Shown here in pieces: positions 13,961 through 25,149 of a stretch of DNA of 64,000 bases (position 1 is its first letter; every line of letters starts with the position of its first letter). The position numbers and the translations under genes were made by a program. Below the pieces are notes generated by a model. That model was not told where the DNA came from. It was given only the letters and a program-made list of their open reading frames with translations, and did not search any database. The DNA is from Bimastos eiseni (lineage: Eukaryota > Annelida > Clitellata > Crassiclitellata > Lumbricidae): contig OY365809.1 of the NCBI GenBank assembly GCA_959347315.1, positions 42,586,542 to 42,650,541 of the forward strand. The letters are read 5' to 3'.

Positions 13961-14095
13961 CATATGAGCGAATAAAATACATAATCAGTTGGCAAAACTT
14001 CGCCCAGTAAGCTGAAAAAGGTCACCACTGACGGACTCACGCACACACGCATGACCAACGTGTTCCCATCGACAGCTAACAGACAGATGGCATAG

Positions 14096-14405
14096 ATGTA
14101 TATGTTTATGTGTGTATGTATGCGTGCATGCGTGTATGTATGTATGTATGTATGTATGTATGTATGTATGTATGTATGTATGTATGTATGTGTGCATTTA
14201 TGCGTGCATGCGTGTATGTATGTATGTATGTATGTATGTATGTATGTATGTATGTATTTATGTATGTATGTATGTATGTATGTATGTATGTATGCGTGCA
14301 TACGTGTATGTATGTATGTATGTATGTGTGTATGTATGTATGTATGTATGTATGTATGTATGTATGTATATATGTATGCATGTATGTATGTATGCATGTA
14401 TGATT
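14096..14405. repeat. (GTAT)n microsatellite, about 310 bp
   Basis: Over 60 units, broken at intervals by a 'gcgtgcatgcgtgtat' or 'gcgtgcatacgtgtat' variant, which recurs about every 80-100 bp and marks segmental expansion. Frames on both strands are artefacts. Confidence 0.93.
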
Positions 14406-14904
14406 CGTGTGTATGTTTAGTTGGGTATGGGTCAGGGTGAGGCCATCATACAGCTGTCTCCCGCATTTCCGACTTATTGACATTTGTTCGTTTGGAGTCA
14501 ACTGCATAATTCCTCCGATAGATATAGCAGAGAAAGCGAAATAATGCCAGAGATTTGGCTCAAAGTCCTCCTCTCCAGTCTCCACTCTCCACCCGTTCCA
14601 TCCAAAGACAATGCTAAGCCTTTGATGCGGCCTCCATTTTTGAGTAAGAAGGCAGAGTTACAGCCCTTCAGAAACTCAGTCGACCGGAGAGGGACAGATA
14701 AAAGGAAATGCGGCGCCCAAAGTATCCTCTCGAGGGATCACGTATCAGACGCTGATGCCTTGGACTTCGTTTCTGCTGTTTCCTCATTTATTATTTTAAT
14801 CTCATATATACAAATGCATCCGTTTGCATATACTTAACTGGATTCATGGCATGTATGCATATGCAAATAAAAACAATTCCATATATACATGTATAGTACA
14901 CGTA

Positions 14905-15084
14905 CGCACTGACTGACCGACTGACCGACTGACCGACTGACTGACCGACTGACTGACTGACTGACCGACTGACTGACTGACTGACTGACCGACTGACTGA
15001 CTGACCGACTGACTGACCGACTGACTGACCGACTGACTGACTGACTGACTGACTGACCGACTGACTGACTGACTGACCGACTGA
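14905..15084. repeat. (GACT/GACC)n tetranucleotide array, left arm
   Basis: About 45 units of gact and gacc in irregular mixture. It is the reverse complement in kind of the array at 15176-15410. Confidence 0.93.
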
Positions 15085-15175
15085 TTAGTCCCTACTAGGT
15101 TGACTGTATCCCTGGCTGTTCATGCTATAGGCCTATAATTCATAATAAAGTTATGTCATTCTGACAGCTAGCCAA

Positions 15176-15410
15176 TCAGTCAAGTCAGTCAATCAGTCAG
15201 TCAGTCACAGTCAGTCAGTCAGTCAGTCGGTCGGTCGGTCAGTCAGTCAGTCGGTCGGTCAGTCAGTCAGTCAGTCAGTCACAGACTCAGTCATCCAGCC
15301 AGCCAGCCAATCAGTCAGTCAGTCAGCCAGCCAGCCAGCCAGTCACAGCCAGTAAGCCAGCCAGCCAGCCAGCCAGTCAGTCACTGCAAGCCAGTCAGTC
15401 TGTCAGTTGG
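15176..15410. repeat. (AGTC/GGTC/AGCC)n tetranucleotide array, right arm
   Basis: cagt, cggt and later ccag units; the first 120 bases read as the reverse complement of the 14905-15084 array, separated from it by about 90 bp of unique DNA. Confidence 0.92.
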
Positions 15411-16505
15411 TGCATGAGACATGATATCAACCACTGTCTACGTCAATCCTTAATCCGTTAGAGACGACCTGCCCCACTCCAATTTAACCCGGCCAAAAGG
15501 GCAAATATTGTCGGGCAATTGGACGTTTTCTGTCAGTGAGATGAATTATAGGTTACTCCAGTGAAGAGCCCTTGAAAACAAATGCCCCATATTTCCCCCA
15601 CTGTCACCATCGTCCTTATTCCACTCAAGAGCCACATGTTTGCCGAAGCTTATGTGCATATTAATTAATAGTCGTACGCGGCCGAACACATGTGATAATT
15701 ACGTGTGTATCGACATTCAACCGTGGCTGGATAGTTAATTTATATGGCGCATTCATAAGAGATTTTGTCCACAGGCCGTTCTTGTGTTATATCCCTGTTA
15801 ATGACGTGCATTTATTTGGATCAATTTTATCGAGTAAATATCATTGTGTTATTTTACGCGTGGTTTCTCTCTGACTGCGTACAATTTGCATCGTCGGCAC
15901 TCATTTAGTTATTGTCTAATAAGTATTGCTATTCGTTGATTAATTATACAATTGTGCACATATTTTGACATATTTTAACACATAGGCCTATATATGTGCA
16001 TTTGCTTTTAAAATGTGACTATAGAACTTGACCTACTCTCTAAATATGCTGTTAAGATTTTATTACTAGACTTGACCTACTAAGTAATTTCCTCTTGTGA
16101 TTTTGATAATAATCTGAGAACATTTATTATTTATCGTTTGATTACAATTGCTCAGCCGGCACATTATCTGTAGGTAGACCTCTATTTTGTACTTGGTAGG
16201 ATATCTTGAAATGGTTCTGGAATTGAAAAGGAGGATCAGATGGAAAACTAGTTCTGTCAATGATTGGGACAACATGTATATGTAATGTCATAGAACATTT
16301 GTATTTCATCTCGTATACGGATCGCTTTGAAGCATTTCATACAACGGCTTTCAATTGTCCCAAAACTTGATAAGCCTACGCACTTCAGCTTCCCCAATCG
16401 CCTCTTTCCAACTACCATCAAGGGTGAGAATAATTTTAAGTCACTAATATACTTATCTGCAATGGTTGGTTGCCTTGATCTGAAGCCAGTGAGATTGCTG
16501 GCTAT
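15411..16505. other. No gene seen
   Basis: A+T-rich sequence without recognisable domains, RNA genes or repeats. Confidence 0.55.
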
Positions 16506-16945
16506 TTTTAAATTTCCTCTTTTTTATCTTCTCCTTTCCCTCATATTTTGTGTTCGTCTTCTGCTCTCCGCCTTGCATTTTCTCTTCCTTTTCTTCCTCC
16601 TGTCGCTGCCTTTCGTCCACCTCTTCCTATTGCTCTTCCTCGTACTCCTACTTATGCTCCTTTTCTTCTTCCTCTTGTTCTCTGTCTTCCCCTCGTGCTT
16701 TCTTCTCCTCTTCTTCCTCCTCCTTCGTTTCTTCTTTCTCCTCCTCTTCTTCTTCCTCCTCTTGAGTTTTCATCATTCTCTTGGGTTTCTTCAGCTATTC
16801 CTACTTTCCTCATCCTCCTCATCCCATTCTTTTTCCTCTCCCATTCTTTCTCCTCCTCTTCTTCCTCCTCTTGGGTTTCCTCTTCTTCTTCCTCCTCCTT
16901 TGAAATGCCCAATTGTCTCCCCTTCTCTTCCTCTTCTTCCCTTTC
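16506..16945. repeat. Polypyrimidine tract, about 440 bp (CTT/CCT-rich)
   Basis: Almost only C and T on the + strand, with mirror-like ttcctcctcttcttcc segments. The long frames here (Leu/Phe/Ser on +, Glu/Arg on -) follow from composition and are not genes. Confidence 0.88.
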
Positions 16946-18629
16946 CCTGGTTGTCATTGATTGTTTGCTGTTGCAGGCGTCGTTGCCCTGTTATGTGGAA
17001 TTGCGATGAGTCGATCGTCAACGTCCGTTGTCCTCGTGCGATGGCCCGTGTCGTAGGACGTCTCTTCACTTCAGATGTTGACCCAACGACCTTTGACCGT
17101 AAGTCAACTTACGCTCTCTCGCTGCGGTGGGTCCATAAGTAGATAAAAAATTTTATGCGACTATGCCTGAGCGATGTATCGCAACAGGTTTATTCTGTGA
17201 CTCGATAGTAGGCAAAAATGTTTATGGTTTGATTCTAAGTAGGCGACAACATATTTATGGTTTCATTCTAAGTAGCTTATAGTCAAAATTGTTACTTCTG
17301 TGACTGAAAGTTGCCTATTAGGTTTCTTCTCTGACTGGTTGTTTGCAAAAGAGTTTCTTTTATAACTGTTAGTTACTGTAGGCTACAATCAATGTTCCCT
17401 CAAATTATTTGGAGACTGTGTGCATAAGAGATTTTGTGTGCAACATTTTATAATTGGTTCACACTTAGAGAGACCATTGGCTAAAATGCTCGTCCTGTGA
17501 CTAAGTGGCAAAAGATTTCTTCTATTAAAGGCCTTCTATGTTAGGTAAAATACTTGGGTTGTCCTGTCACAGGACTCCTGTGTTTCTCCTGATACTGTAC
17601 TGTGTAGTGAAGTGTTCGCGGAAATTTAATAATGAATTAAACCTCCACATATAAGACTCTGTGGCGGAAACTCTTAGTTTCCCATACGATTGGGCTGCTA
17701 GGTTCGTCCAGTGAGTGTGGGTAGGCAAAAAAGTTACACTTGTACGGTTTCCATTACAAATACGTACTATAGGGCCTATACAATGTAGGCTGTAAGGTTT
17801 AAATGAGACCGAAAGTGGGCTAAAAGGTTTCAATTGTAGCTGTTAGTAGGTTACAAAATTTGGTCTGTGCCTCTGAGAAGGCAAGAAGGTGTCACCTACA
17901 TGAAAGGCCTTTAAACAGGCTGCAAGGTTTCTTCCTTTCATAACTCTTTTCATGCTGTTTATTGATGACTTTGCTGGTATTACTACTTTTTTGTTTTTTT
18001 GCGCGTAGTTTTTAACCTGCTTTCCTACATTCTCTTCCCACTGGGAGCGCCCCTCATTAGAAATTTGCAAATGTAGCACCAAGTCTGTCCTGTAACTACA
18101 GTAACTGTGATTTGGTAGCAAGGTTAACCCATGCTCTTGAGCAAGTTTAAGTCTTCTTACTGGACTGTGACTACGGAAGATTGTAATTGTCAGAACATTT
18201 TTTAATTGTTACGGAAAAGTAAATGACTCTGCATCAACGATAGAATGACTTTCGTCTGCTTTTTCTTTTTCTTTTCTAGCATCTAGGAATAATTGCGACC
18301 GACATCAACAGAAGACTTCTAATTCTCTGATCCCCCATCGTTCCAATTCGACTCCCACCTCTCCGTACGTTATCACAGTTGGGATAGACAGCACGTTTCT
18401 ATTACCACCGTCTCCACTGGTCACGCAGAAGCATTTTCCACCTGGTATTAAGATATTCACTACTTTGTGCATACCGTTATAAGTTGTTTTTATAAGAGAG
18501 AATGGAAGTGGTTGATAATGGGTGAGAGAAACCGGTTGAGACCTAATTGGTGATGGAAACTTGGTGATACCTATGGTTGAGGGAAACTCGTTGAGACCTA
18601 GTGGGTCAGAAAAACCAGAAGACCGACTA
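16946..18629. other. No gene seen
   Basis: Contains several loosely repeated 'aggttt...gtgactg..agtaggc' phrases at 17180-17560 (an ancient repeat, perhaps), otherwise unremarkable. Confidence 0.5.
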
Positions 18630-18885
18630 TGGTCAGGCCCGCCGAAAGAAATGCCGGGCTTCTAAGCTTTTTAGACGTGTTCTATGCCGACTATAGCAGA
18701 ACATTTTAAATACGGTTCTATTCACGTGCTTGAAGTTTAAGCTGTTTAATGTCAGTAACATCATATTGAAACATGCCTAAATCATAAAATATGTATTACT
18801 GATTACAACATTTTCACAAGTAGATTGCGGGTCCTGTTCGGCCGTATAAAAATCGCCGGGCCTCTGTGCATTTGCTCCTCTGCCC
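18630..18885. mobile_element. Possible short TIR element
   Basis: The left side 'caggcccgccgaaagaaatg' and the reverse complement of the right side (cagaggcccggcgattttta) are partly complementary, about 240 bp apart. Target duplication not evident. Confidence 0.3.
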
Positions 18886-20635
18886 CGTCTTGGCACTCTT
18901 GACTGTAACGAGTAACAGATGGCGATTAGCATAAGAACAACCCGAAGTAATTAGGGGTCATTTTACAGGTTCAACTCCTCATAAATAAATGCATTATTGT
19001 CATTCAAATCTGAGAATGTAGAGAAATGCCGAATGGAAAATTCTCTGAAAACTCAAAACTGCTTCCTGGCAACGTCCCTGGGCAGAAGTGACATAACTGG
19101 CAGATTACAGAGCGTCGGATCGAGAACGCCTGAGAGACAAATATGTCCGAATGGGAGACAAGAATCATTCACACAGCTAGACAGAGTGCAACTTTTTTTA
19201 GTATGAGGGTCAGCAAGAGCAGAACATAATCAGAGTGGCTATATATATATAATGTTATATATATATGTATATATATATATATTCAGGCGTTCTGCTCTTC
19301 AGTGAACTGAAGAACTGAACTATAGGCCTACTTGGGAGTTACTAAGAATACGTGGTATATTCTTGCAGACGGGGAATGAACCTATAATTGCCTTGTTTAC
19401 TAACGCTGTTGTCCTCAGGCTGATAAAGTGTTCTAAGAGTGTGGCTTCATGACCTGGTTCCTGGTTTGCCTAAGCAAACGGTTTCCTGGTTTATGAGACT
19501 TTTATTTGTAAATCCAACGTCTATAATGAAGGGTTTAGGTCTTCTATAGCGTCCAATGTTGGAATTGCTCCAAGGAATTCTTTTCCACTCGTAGGCGTAT
19601 AGCCGTATACATGTAGTCGATGTTTATTTTAGTTGTTTTTCACCCTTTAATCCGGAGGAAGTTCAAGTAGTCCCAGTTTGACGGCACTGTGTGATAACAA
19701 AGATCACAAACGTCGCCCTCCTCTCTTACCCAGGCTAGGGACTGGCACTGCCAGAGGCATCCAGATAGAGGGGTCCGTAGGCAAATGCCTCCAATTTCAA
19801 AGGTAGGGGGATATTTTTTGAGTCTTAAAGGAAATTTCTTGCCTTCCTAACACTCGGAACAGGCTTTGCCTTCATCACTCAGAGAGGATTTACGGCCCTG
19901 GCTAGAGTATGGGATTTCTGTACAACAAAATTAAGTTGGTCCGCTTCGTCTGAACACTTCGTAGCATACTTAGGTCGTCCATATTATAACAAAAATGCAC
20001 CAAGTGTGGAGACCGATATGTCCTACTTTCATATTGATGTAGCGTCTTTTGCAGACAAAAACGAATACACCGCTTATCTGAGTGATACCCGGGACATCAG
20101 CCACTTTGGTGCCGCCAGGAAAGTCCATGGGAGCTATTTCGCGAACTTTCCGACATCAAATATCCTCTGCCTCTATCCCCGAAAATTGCAGCCATTGCTG
20201 ACCCATTTCTGACCCCGTGACGTAACGAAGCAGTGACCATTCTGGTCAGACTATCTCCGAGAGAGCGCCTTCCATGCTGGACTGTTATGAATCCCTGGAG
20301 AATTCGAGTGGGAAATGAAGGCAAACTTGCCGGTCAGAATATAAAGCGAGAAGCTCAAAGATTACCTCGAAATAACGGGGCTTTAACTAAGAAAATATAG
20401 GAAATACACAAAAGTGTTGTGAATGTGAAATGCTGTTGATGGAGATGCGGTAAAGAATTGGAACTCATCGATCAATCGATCGATCATTGATCGATCTATG
20501 GCTGTATACCGATCTGGCTATTGATCTCCAAAGTTCCGCACAAAGTCGGTCTATGAATAATCTTACCGCCTGCACTTAGCTATAGATTTAGGCCCAAGTT
20601 ACAATGGTAAAATCATAATTATGTTGAAGGGATGA
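18886..20635. other. No gene seen; one dispersed-repeat match
   Basis: (TA)n near 19240-19282. The stretch at about 19683-19755 ('gggactggcactgccagag') resembles 28945-29015 in a caskin intron. Confidence 0.5.
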
Positions 20636-20980
20636 TTACAATATGATTACAATACAATACAACTGAAATTTGATATTGCCCTTCAGAGGCGTCGATATCA
20701 TTTGACAGGTGAGGGGACACCCAATGAGAGGGGTATGAAATGTGGGGTGACACATGTATAACGTGTTCCCTATCTGTCAAAGGTGGGGGTCTTTTCACTC
20801 TCTGCCCCGAGATCGCCGCCTCTGTTACCCTTCTTCCAACATTTTTGCTCAGAAGTGCACACACCTCGAATTGCTCAAGGTCCTTACACAGTAACTCCTT
20901 GGACGAAGGTCGAAGCCGCTCACTCAGCGCACATTGAGCATTACGAGCAGACCGCTGTAACCAATCGGCCACAATGCGCT
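20636..20980 (-). mobile_element. tRNA-Ser-derived SINE, longest copy
   Basis: Read on the minus strand it begins with a Pol III A box (TGGCCGATTGG), then GTGTGCGCTGAGTG, where a serine tRNA has its long variable arm, and a B-box-like GGCTTCGACC. A body of about 250 bp follows, containing CCCTCTCATTGGGTG, with tail 'cagttgtattgtattg'. Similar copies or parts lie at 7114-7262, 49043-49285 and 63256-63340. Confidence 0.75.
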
Positions 20981-20984
20981 CCGT

Positions 20985-21490
20985 GTGTTTTCCCAGTGGT
21001 CCTTCGCTCTCTTCACTGGCTTCCCGTCTGTTAGCGTATATCCTCTTCAGGCTGGAACTCCTCGTGCGCAAGGCATGTTCAAATCCTTTGCCATCATATT
21101 TATCTTCCATGGTCGTATCCAGCAACTCTGGCAAAGGTCACTCCGCTCTTCGATCAGCATTTTGCTGCAGAGGTGTCAATCCCCTCTGAGTGATGGAATC
21201 AAGCCCCCGGTCCCAAGTGCCAGGAGGGCAAGATATTCTCTACCTATAAGACGCAAAAATGTCCAGCCCTACCTGAGATTGGAGGAATTTGCCTTCGAAT
21301 GCCCCTACCTGGATGCCTCTGTTCTGCTGGGTAGTCTTCAAGATAAAGTCTTAATTGGCTTTGACTGACATCCAGTCACTGTTGCTGGTCCCTCCTTCAT
21401 CTGGAACTCTCAACTCCTCATGGTCACAAGACTCTGTTAGCGAGACTACTGTCGTTCGCTAAAAACTCAAAGCCTGCCTCTTCTGAACTT
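20985..21490 (+). mobile_element. CR1/L2-type LINE 3' fragment, degenerate
   Basis: Across frame shifts the + strand reads LRSLHWLPV, then KACSNPLPSYLSSMV, then VAGPSFIWNSQ, then SLKTQSL, the order of the end of CR1/L2 reverse transcriptases ('LHWLPV..RI.FK...L..KAL....P.YL', 'F.V..P.LWN.LP', 'FK..LKT.LF'). Stops and shifts show it is dead. It lies directly beside the tRNA-Ser-derived SINE on the opposite strand. Confidence 0.6.
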
Positions 21491-22225
21491 TATAAGGAGG
21501 TGCATTATCAAAATAAGTAGGCCTACCGTTGTAGTTGTTTTGTATTGTATAAAAATGCATAATGTGAAAACGGCTGATGATTTTTTCAGAGGCAAATCAG
21601 GACACCAGTCGACTCCTACTCTGTCCATCATTGTCATCGCCAAGGTCTTCCGATAAACAACCTCAGGTAAAGAAATTAATAGTTAATCATAGGACGAAAA
21701 CAATATTTCTATACAGGAAGTAGGTCTAATAATAGATTTGATTTAAAAGTCTTATGTCTAATTTCTTTCGTTCAATTTACTTAGTGTAATTTTAACATTG
21801 AGTATAATTATTAATACGGAAATTTTATTTTCAACTGCCCCCGTCTAATAATTTGTTGCTGCTCTCCGAACCAAAGCGGAGCCAGCAACTGTGTTGGGTC
21901 ATATGATGATGAGGAGGAGGACGACGACGATGACAAATGATAACGATGAAGATTTCCAGTTGCTTAAGCTTGCCCTCAGGCAGATATAGGTACGAAGTGT
22001 TAGCCTCGGATTCTGTGCGGGCGGTTGGCCAGTCCTCTCCCCCCACTGTCTTATCTCCCACGACATAGCATTTGGAGTGCGTCAGCCATGGGTGCACGGT
22101 TTGTATGGGCGCCAGTCTACCAAAGTTCTGTGGCGCGAAAGGGAAACTGGTTGGTCGGTACTTCCGGTTGCGTCACAGTTGAAGCACCCTCTGTGCACTG
22201 AGTCATGCAGATTTTCCCGAGTTTC

Positions 22226-22335
22226 GTGGATTGGTTTTGCGATGTGGATTGGTCTTGCGAGGTGGATTGGTCTTGCGAGGTGGATTGTTCTTGCGATGTG
22301 GATTGGTCTTGCGAGGTGGATTGGTCTTGCGATGT
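22226..22335. repeat. 18-bp minisatellite (GTGGATTGGTCTTGCGAG)n
   Basis: Six tandem units with few differences; the minus strand reads a Thr-Ser-Gln-Asp-Gln-Ser repeat, which I treat as an artefact. Confidence 0.88.
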
Positions 22336-24981
22336 CGTGAAGTTCATGATGAGGATGATTAAATTTAAACCTTGGTTTTGATTCGTCGTTCTTAATATCA
22401 ACAACACTAGTACAACTCCAAGTAAGTTTCAAACGTGCTACTCTGAAGCTAAGAACACGGTACCAGCTTATTCGCGAGCGCTGCGTCGGGTCAGAAAGGT
22501 TGTCCAGATCTCTAGGTGACAAGAGAGATCTAGAGAGTCACGTGTTGACTTTAGCCATATACGATATGAAAGCGACTCCTCTTATTTAACTTATCAAGAC
22601 AGAAAGACCACGCTAAATATCAGAAGAGTTATAGGGATACAACGTACGTAGACCTACAACTGGATCCCAGATATAACAAGCTATTGATATTTTTCTAAGA
22701 AACGATAGCATGTAATCCGCGGCCGTTTAAGGTCGACCTTTATGCTTAACCTACCGCAGAGAGAGAGAGAGAGAGAGTGATTGATAACGATATTAATACT
22801 TTCAGTAAAATCCTTCTACTCATTCTGTTTCAATAGGTTTTATCAGTATATTGATATATTCCGCAAAGAATAACTGATATAATTATATATATATATACAT
22901 ACATATATATATGCGTTTGTGTGCGTGCGTGTGTGTTTGTGTGTGCGTAGAGCTATGTATGTATGTGGGTCTATGTACACGTCGTGATATTGATTGGGGA
23001 GGGTGAAGAATAATGGACTTTGTTTCTTGTTATTGTCTGTTTGGGTTACTGATGAAATGGAGGCTGACTGCCTCAGTTCTTCTTCTTCTTCTCCTTCAAT
23101 TGTTTATCTGTCATGGGCGCCTGCTGCTGCTGCTGCTGCTGCTGACATCTGGCGTTGTCATGGCAACCGTCGTCTGGAAAAAAGAAAATACGGATCGTCG
23201 TTTACTTTAACGGCAGTTTCATGAACCAGAAACAGAGGTTCTGTTGAATGCGTCTCAGTCTGTGTATCTCTGCCTCTGGCTCTGTATCTTGTTGTCTGCG
23301 TGTCTTCTTCTGTAACCGTCATATCGTCTTAATTGTTCCCTTCTGTCGGCCTAGCAGTGTGTGTTTCTTTCTTTTTACTGGTGTCCTATCTGTAGATCTA
23401 TGTTTGTCTCTCTGTCTTGTCTCTCTGCTTGGACCTGTCCTATGACTCCCATCTGCATCATGTGTCTGTGTCCGTATGTCTATTCAGTCTGCGTATGTCA
23501 CTGCCTGTATGTCTGCTTGTCTCTGTGTGTCGTTTTCATCGTGTCTCTGTCGTTCTTTCTCAATCTGTGACTATAATTTATTTACCCCTATGTCTTTCTA
23601 CTTTCACAACGCTGTCTCATCCTCTTTCCTCTCTTACCCGTTCCTTTGGCTCTCTCTTTCTGTCTTTCCCTGTCTTTTATCACTCAATCTGAATTGTCAG
23701 CCCCTACCTCTTTTCATCCGTCTCTCTTGCTATCCATTTAATGTTGTTTGCTTCAATGACCCATGACCGGGGTCCACAGACCTGCTTACAGCCATCCGCA
23801 CGTTCGCCCATCAATCAGTTCGTCCTTTCGTGCGTCCTCGGCCGGTCCATACGTCCACCGGTTCGTGGAGTGGCCACTGCATGCGTGCAGTCGGAATTTA
23901 TTTGCCCACTTGGCACAACTGCCATCGATGAAAAAAATGCACGAGGTTTGGATCCAACATGGCAGAAAATTGCTCGTCGCTCATGTTACGATGTTATTGA
24001 CATCGAAAATCGAATACGACCGACGGACAGCGGTCGCTAGGGTGCGCTCCACTCCGGATGTTCGTGTGCGGGTTCTATGCTATATCCGTCGTCTTGTTAG
24101 AAAACCAGACGATCGGTCGACGCGAGAAGATTTATTATTATTTCATTTCGGTTTACTTCTTCCAAGTATTTCGGTTTAATTTTTCGAAACGCTTTCGGTC
24201 TGTTTCAAGTATACATGTAGCTGTAAAACGTTTTTAGTGTTAATTTTTTCCTGATGTTCACTTGTTTTTTGCTTTCTGGTTCTCGAGAACTGCTGTTATT
24301 ATTATTCGGGGATTTAAATTTTTCATGTAATTTAGTGCTATTTTAACATTGAGGTATTTGCAGATGGAAATGCAGGGTACTTAGTAAATACTAATTGCTA
24401 GAGTATGTTTCCTAACACATTTAGTGAATTATATCGTGTCTCTTTATTTTTTTTTAAATTTTGTAAATGTGTAATTTAGCAGAAGAAAGTTGTCTTCTTG
24501 GGTATCACCTATCCTAAGAGCCAGCTGCATTGCAGCCCTGCCAGCATGCCCACGGGTTCAGCATGCCCACGGTGTCCATATTGGGATATTAATATTATTT
24601 GGGCCCATGTGGGCATGCGCCCTGCAGTCAGGGTGATCACATGCTCACATTGTAATACTCATGTTGATGGTGTACAGTCAATTTGCTCAATTTATTGTGT
24701 TTTCTACCAGAAGACAACAGTACGGCAAAACAGTGAGCACTTGGAGGTACATTTCCCCATAAATTTCACTTCTTGCCATGGATTTTGCCCCACTGCAAGC
24801 CAACCACCAATTTCATCTTGCCTAAGAGGTTATTGGTTGTATGCTGTTTTCTCACCTTTGTTTGTTTCTATGGCTATCTAAGATCATGTTTATAATGGTT
24901 GACCTCCATACATGGGAATTAGGTACTCCAAGATCTCTCGTGATAGTATTGCTCTGCCATTTGTTCTTTTGCTCCTTTCAG
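22336..24981. other. No supported gene upstream of the caskin exons
   Basis: Holds GA, TA and GT runs (22757-22960), CTT/CTG runs (23085-23150), a CT-rich stretch with 'ctgtct' words (23230-23700) and a CpG-richer patch (about 23790-24130). I looked here for ankyrin repeats, SH3 and the CASK-binding motif of caskin and found none. Confidence 0.5.
24528..24655. repeat. Dispersed imperfect-palindrome repeat 'gccagcatgcccacg', copy 1
   Basis: 'ctgccagcatgcccacg', later 'atttgggcccatgtgggc' and 'atgcgccctgcag'. Shares the order of words with 33484-33560. The halves are roughly inverted (gcatgcccac / gtgggcatgc), so it can fold into a long hairpin. Confidence 0.5.
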
Positions 24982-25149
24982 TCTATCCCGCATCATGGAT
25001 TGGAGCAGCAGCCGCCCAATGAATGGATAGACCAGCAGATACAAGACGATCCATTCAACAACCGCACGCCAAGTCCTATGTTTAGCAAAGACAGTCCCTC
25101 AAGCAGCAACAGAAGTAGCACTTCTAGTAGCAACAGCAGTGGCTATCTG
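24982..25149 (+). CDS. CASKIN: Caskin exon a (Ser/Asn-rich linker before SAM1)
   Basis: 56 codons, phase 0 at both ends. Acceptor follows a pyrimidine tract ending 'ctcctttcag'; donor is gtaggc at 25150. Encodes SIPHHGLEQQ, an acidic patch and a serine run ending SSGYL. It is the first caskin exon that I can recognise; whether it is the first coding exon of any transcript cannot be told, as the acceptor implies upstream exons. Assignment rests mainly on phase continuity with the next exon. Confidence 0.75.

Noticed and set aside
13960..14585. Long Tyr/Val/Cys or His/Thr/Ile repeat frames on both strands
   Set aside because: Translations of the (GTAT)n microsatellite.
14096..15410. CRISPR array
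   Set aside because: Tandem 4-bp repeats without spacers in an animal genome.
16327..17142. 271-codon open frame rich in Leu/Phe/Ser
   Set aside because: Produced by the polypyrimidine tract; no domain, splice or start context.
20619..21134. 171-codon minus-strand frame
   Set aside because: Runs through the tRNA-Ser-derived SINE and the LINE fragment; a chance frame.
22082..22522. 146-codon minus-strand frame with SQDQST repeats
   Set aside because: Generated by the 18-bp minisatellite at 22226-22335; no other support.
23763..24179. 138-codon frame as a gene upstream of caskin
   Set aside because: No recognisable domain and no splice evidence; listed only as a CpG-richer patch.
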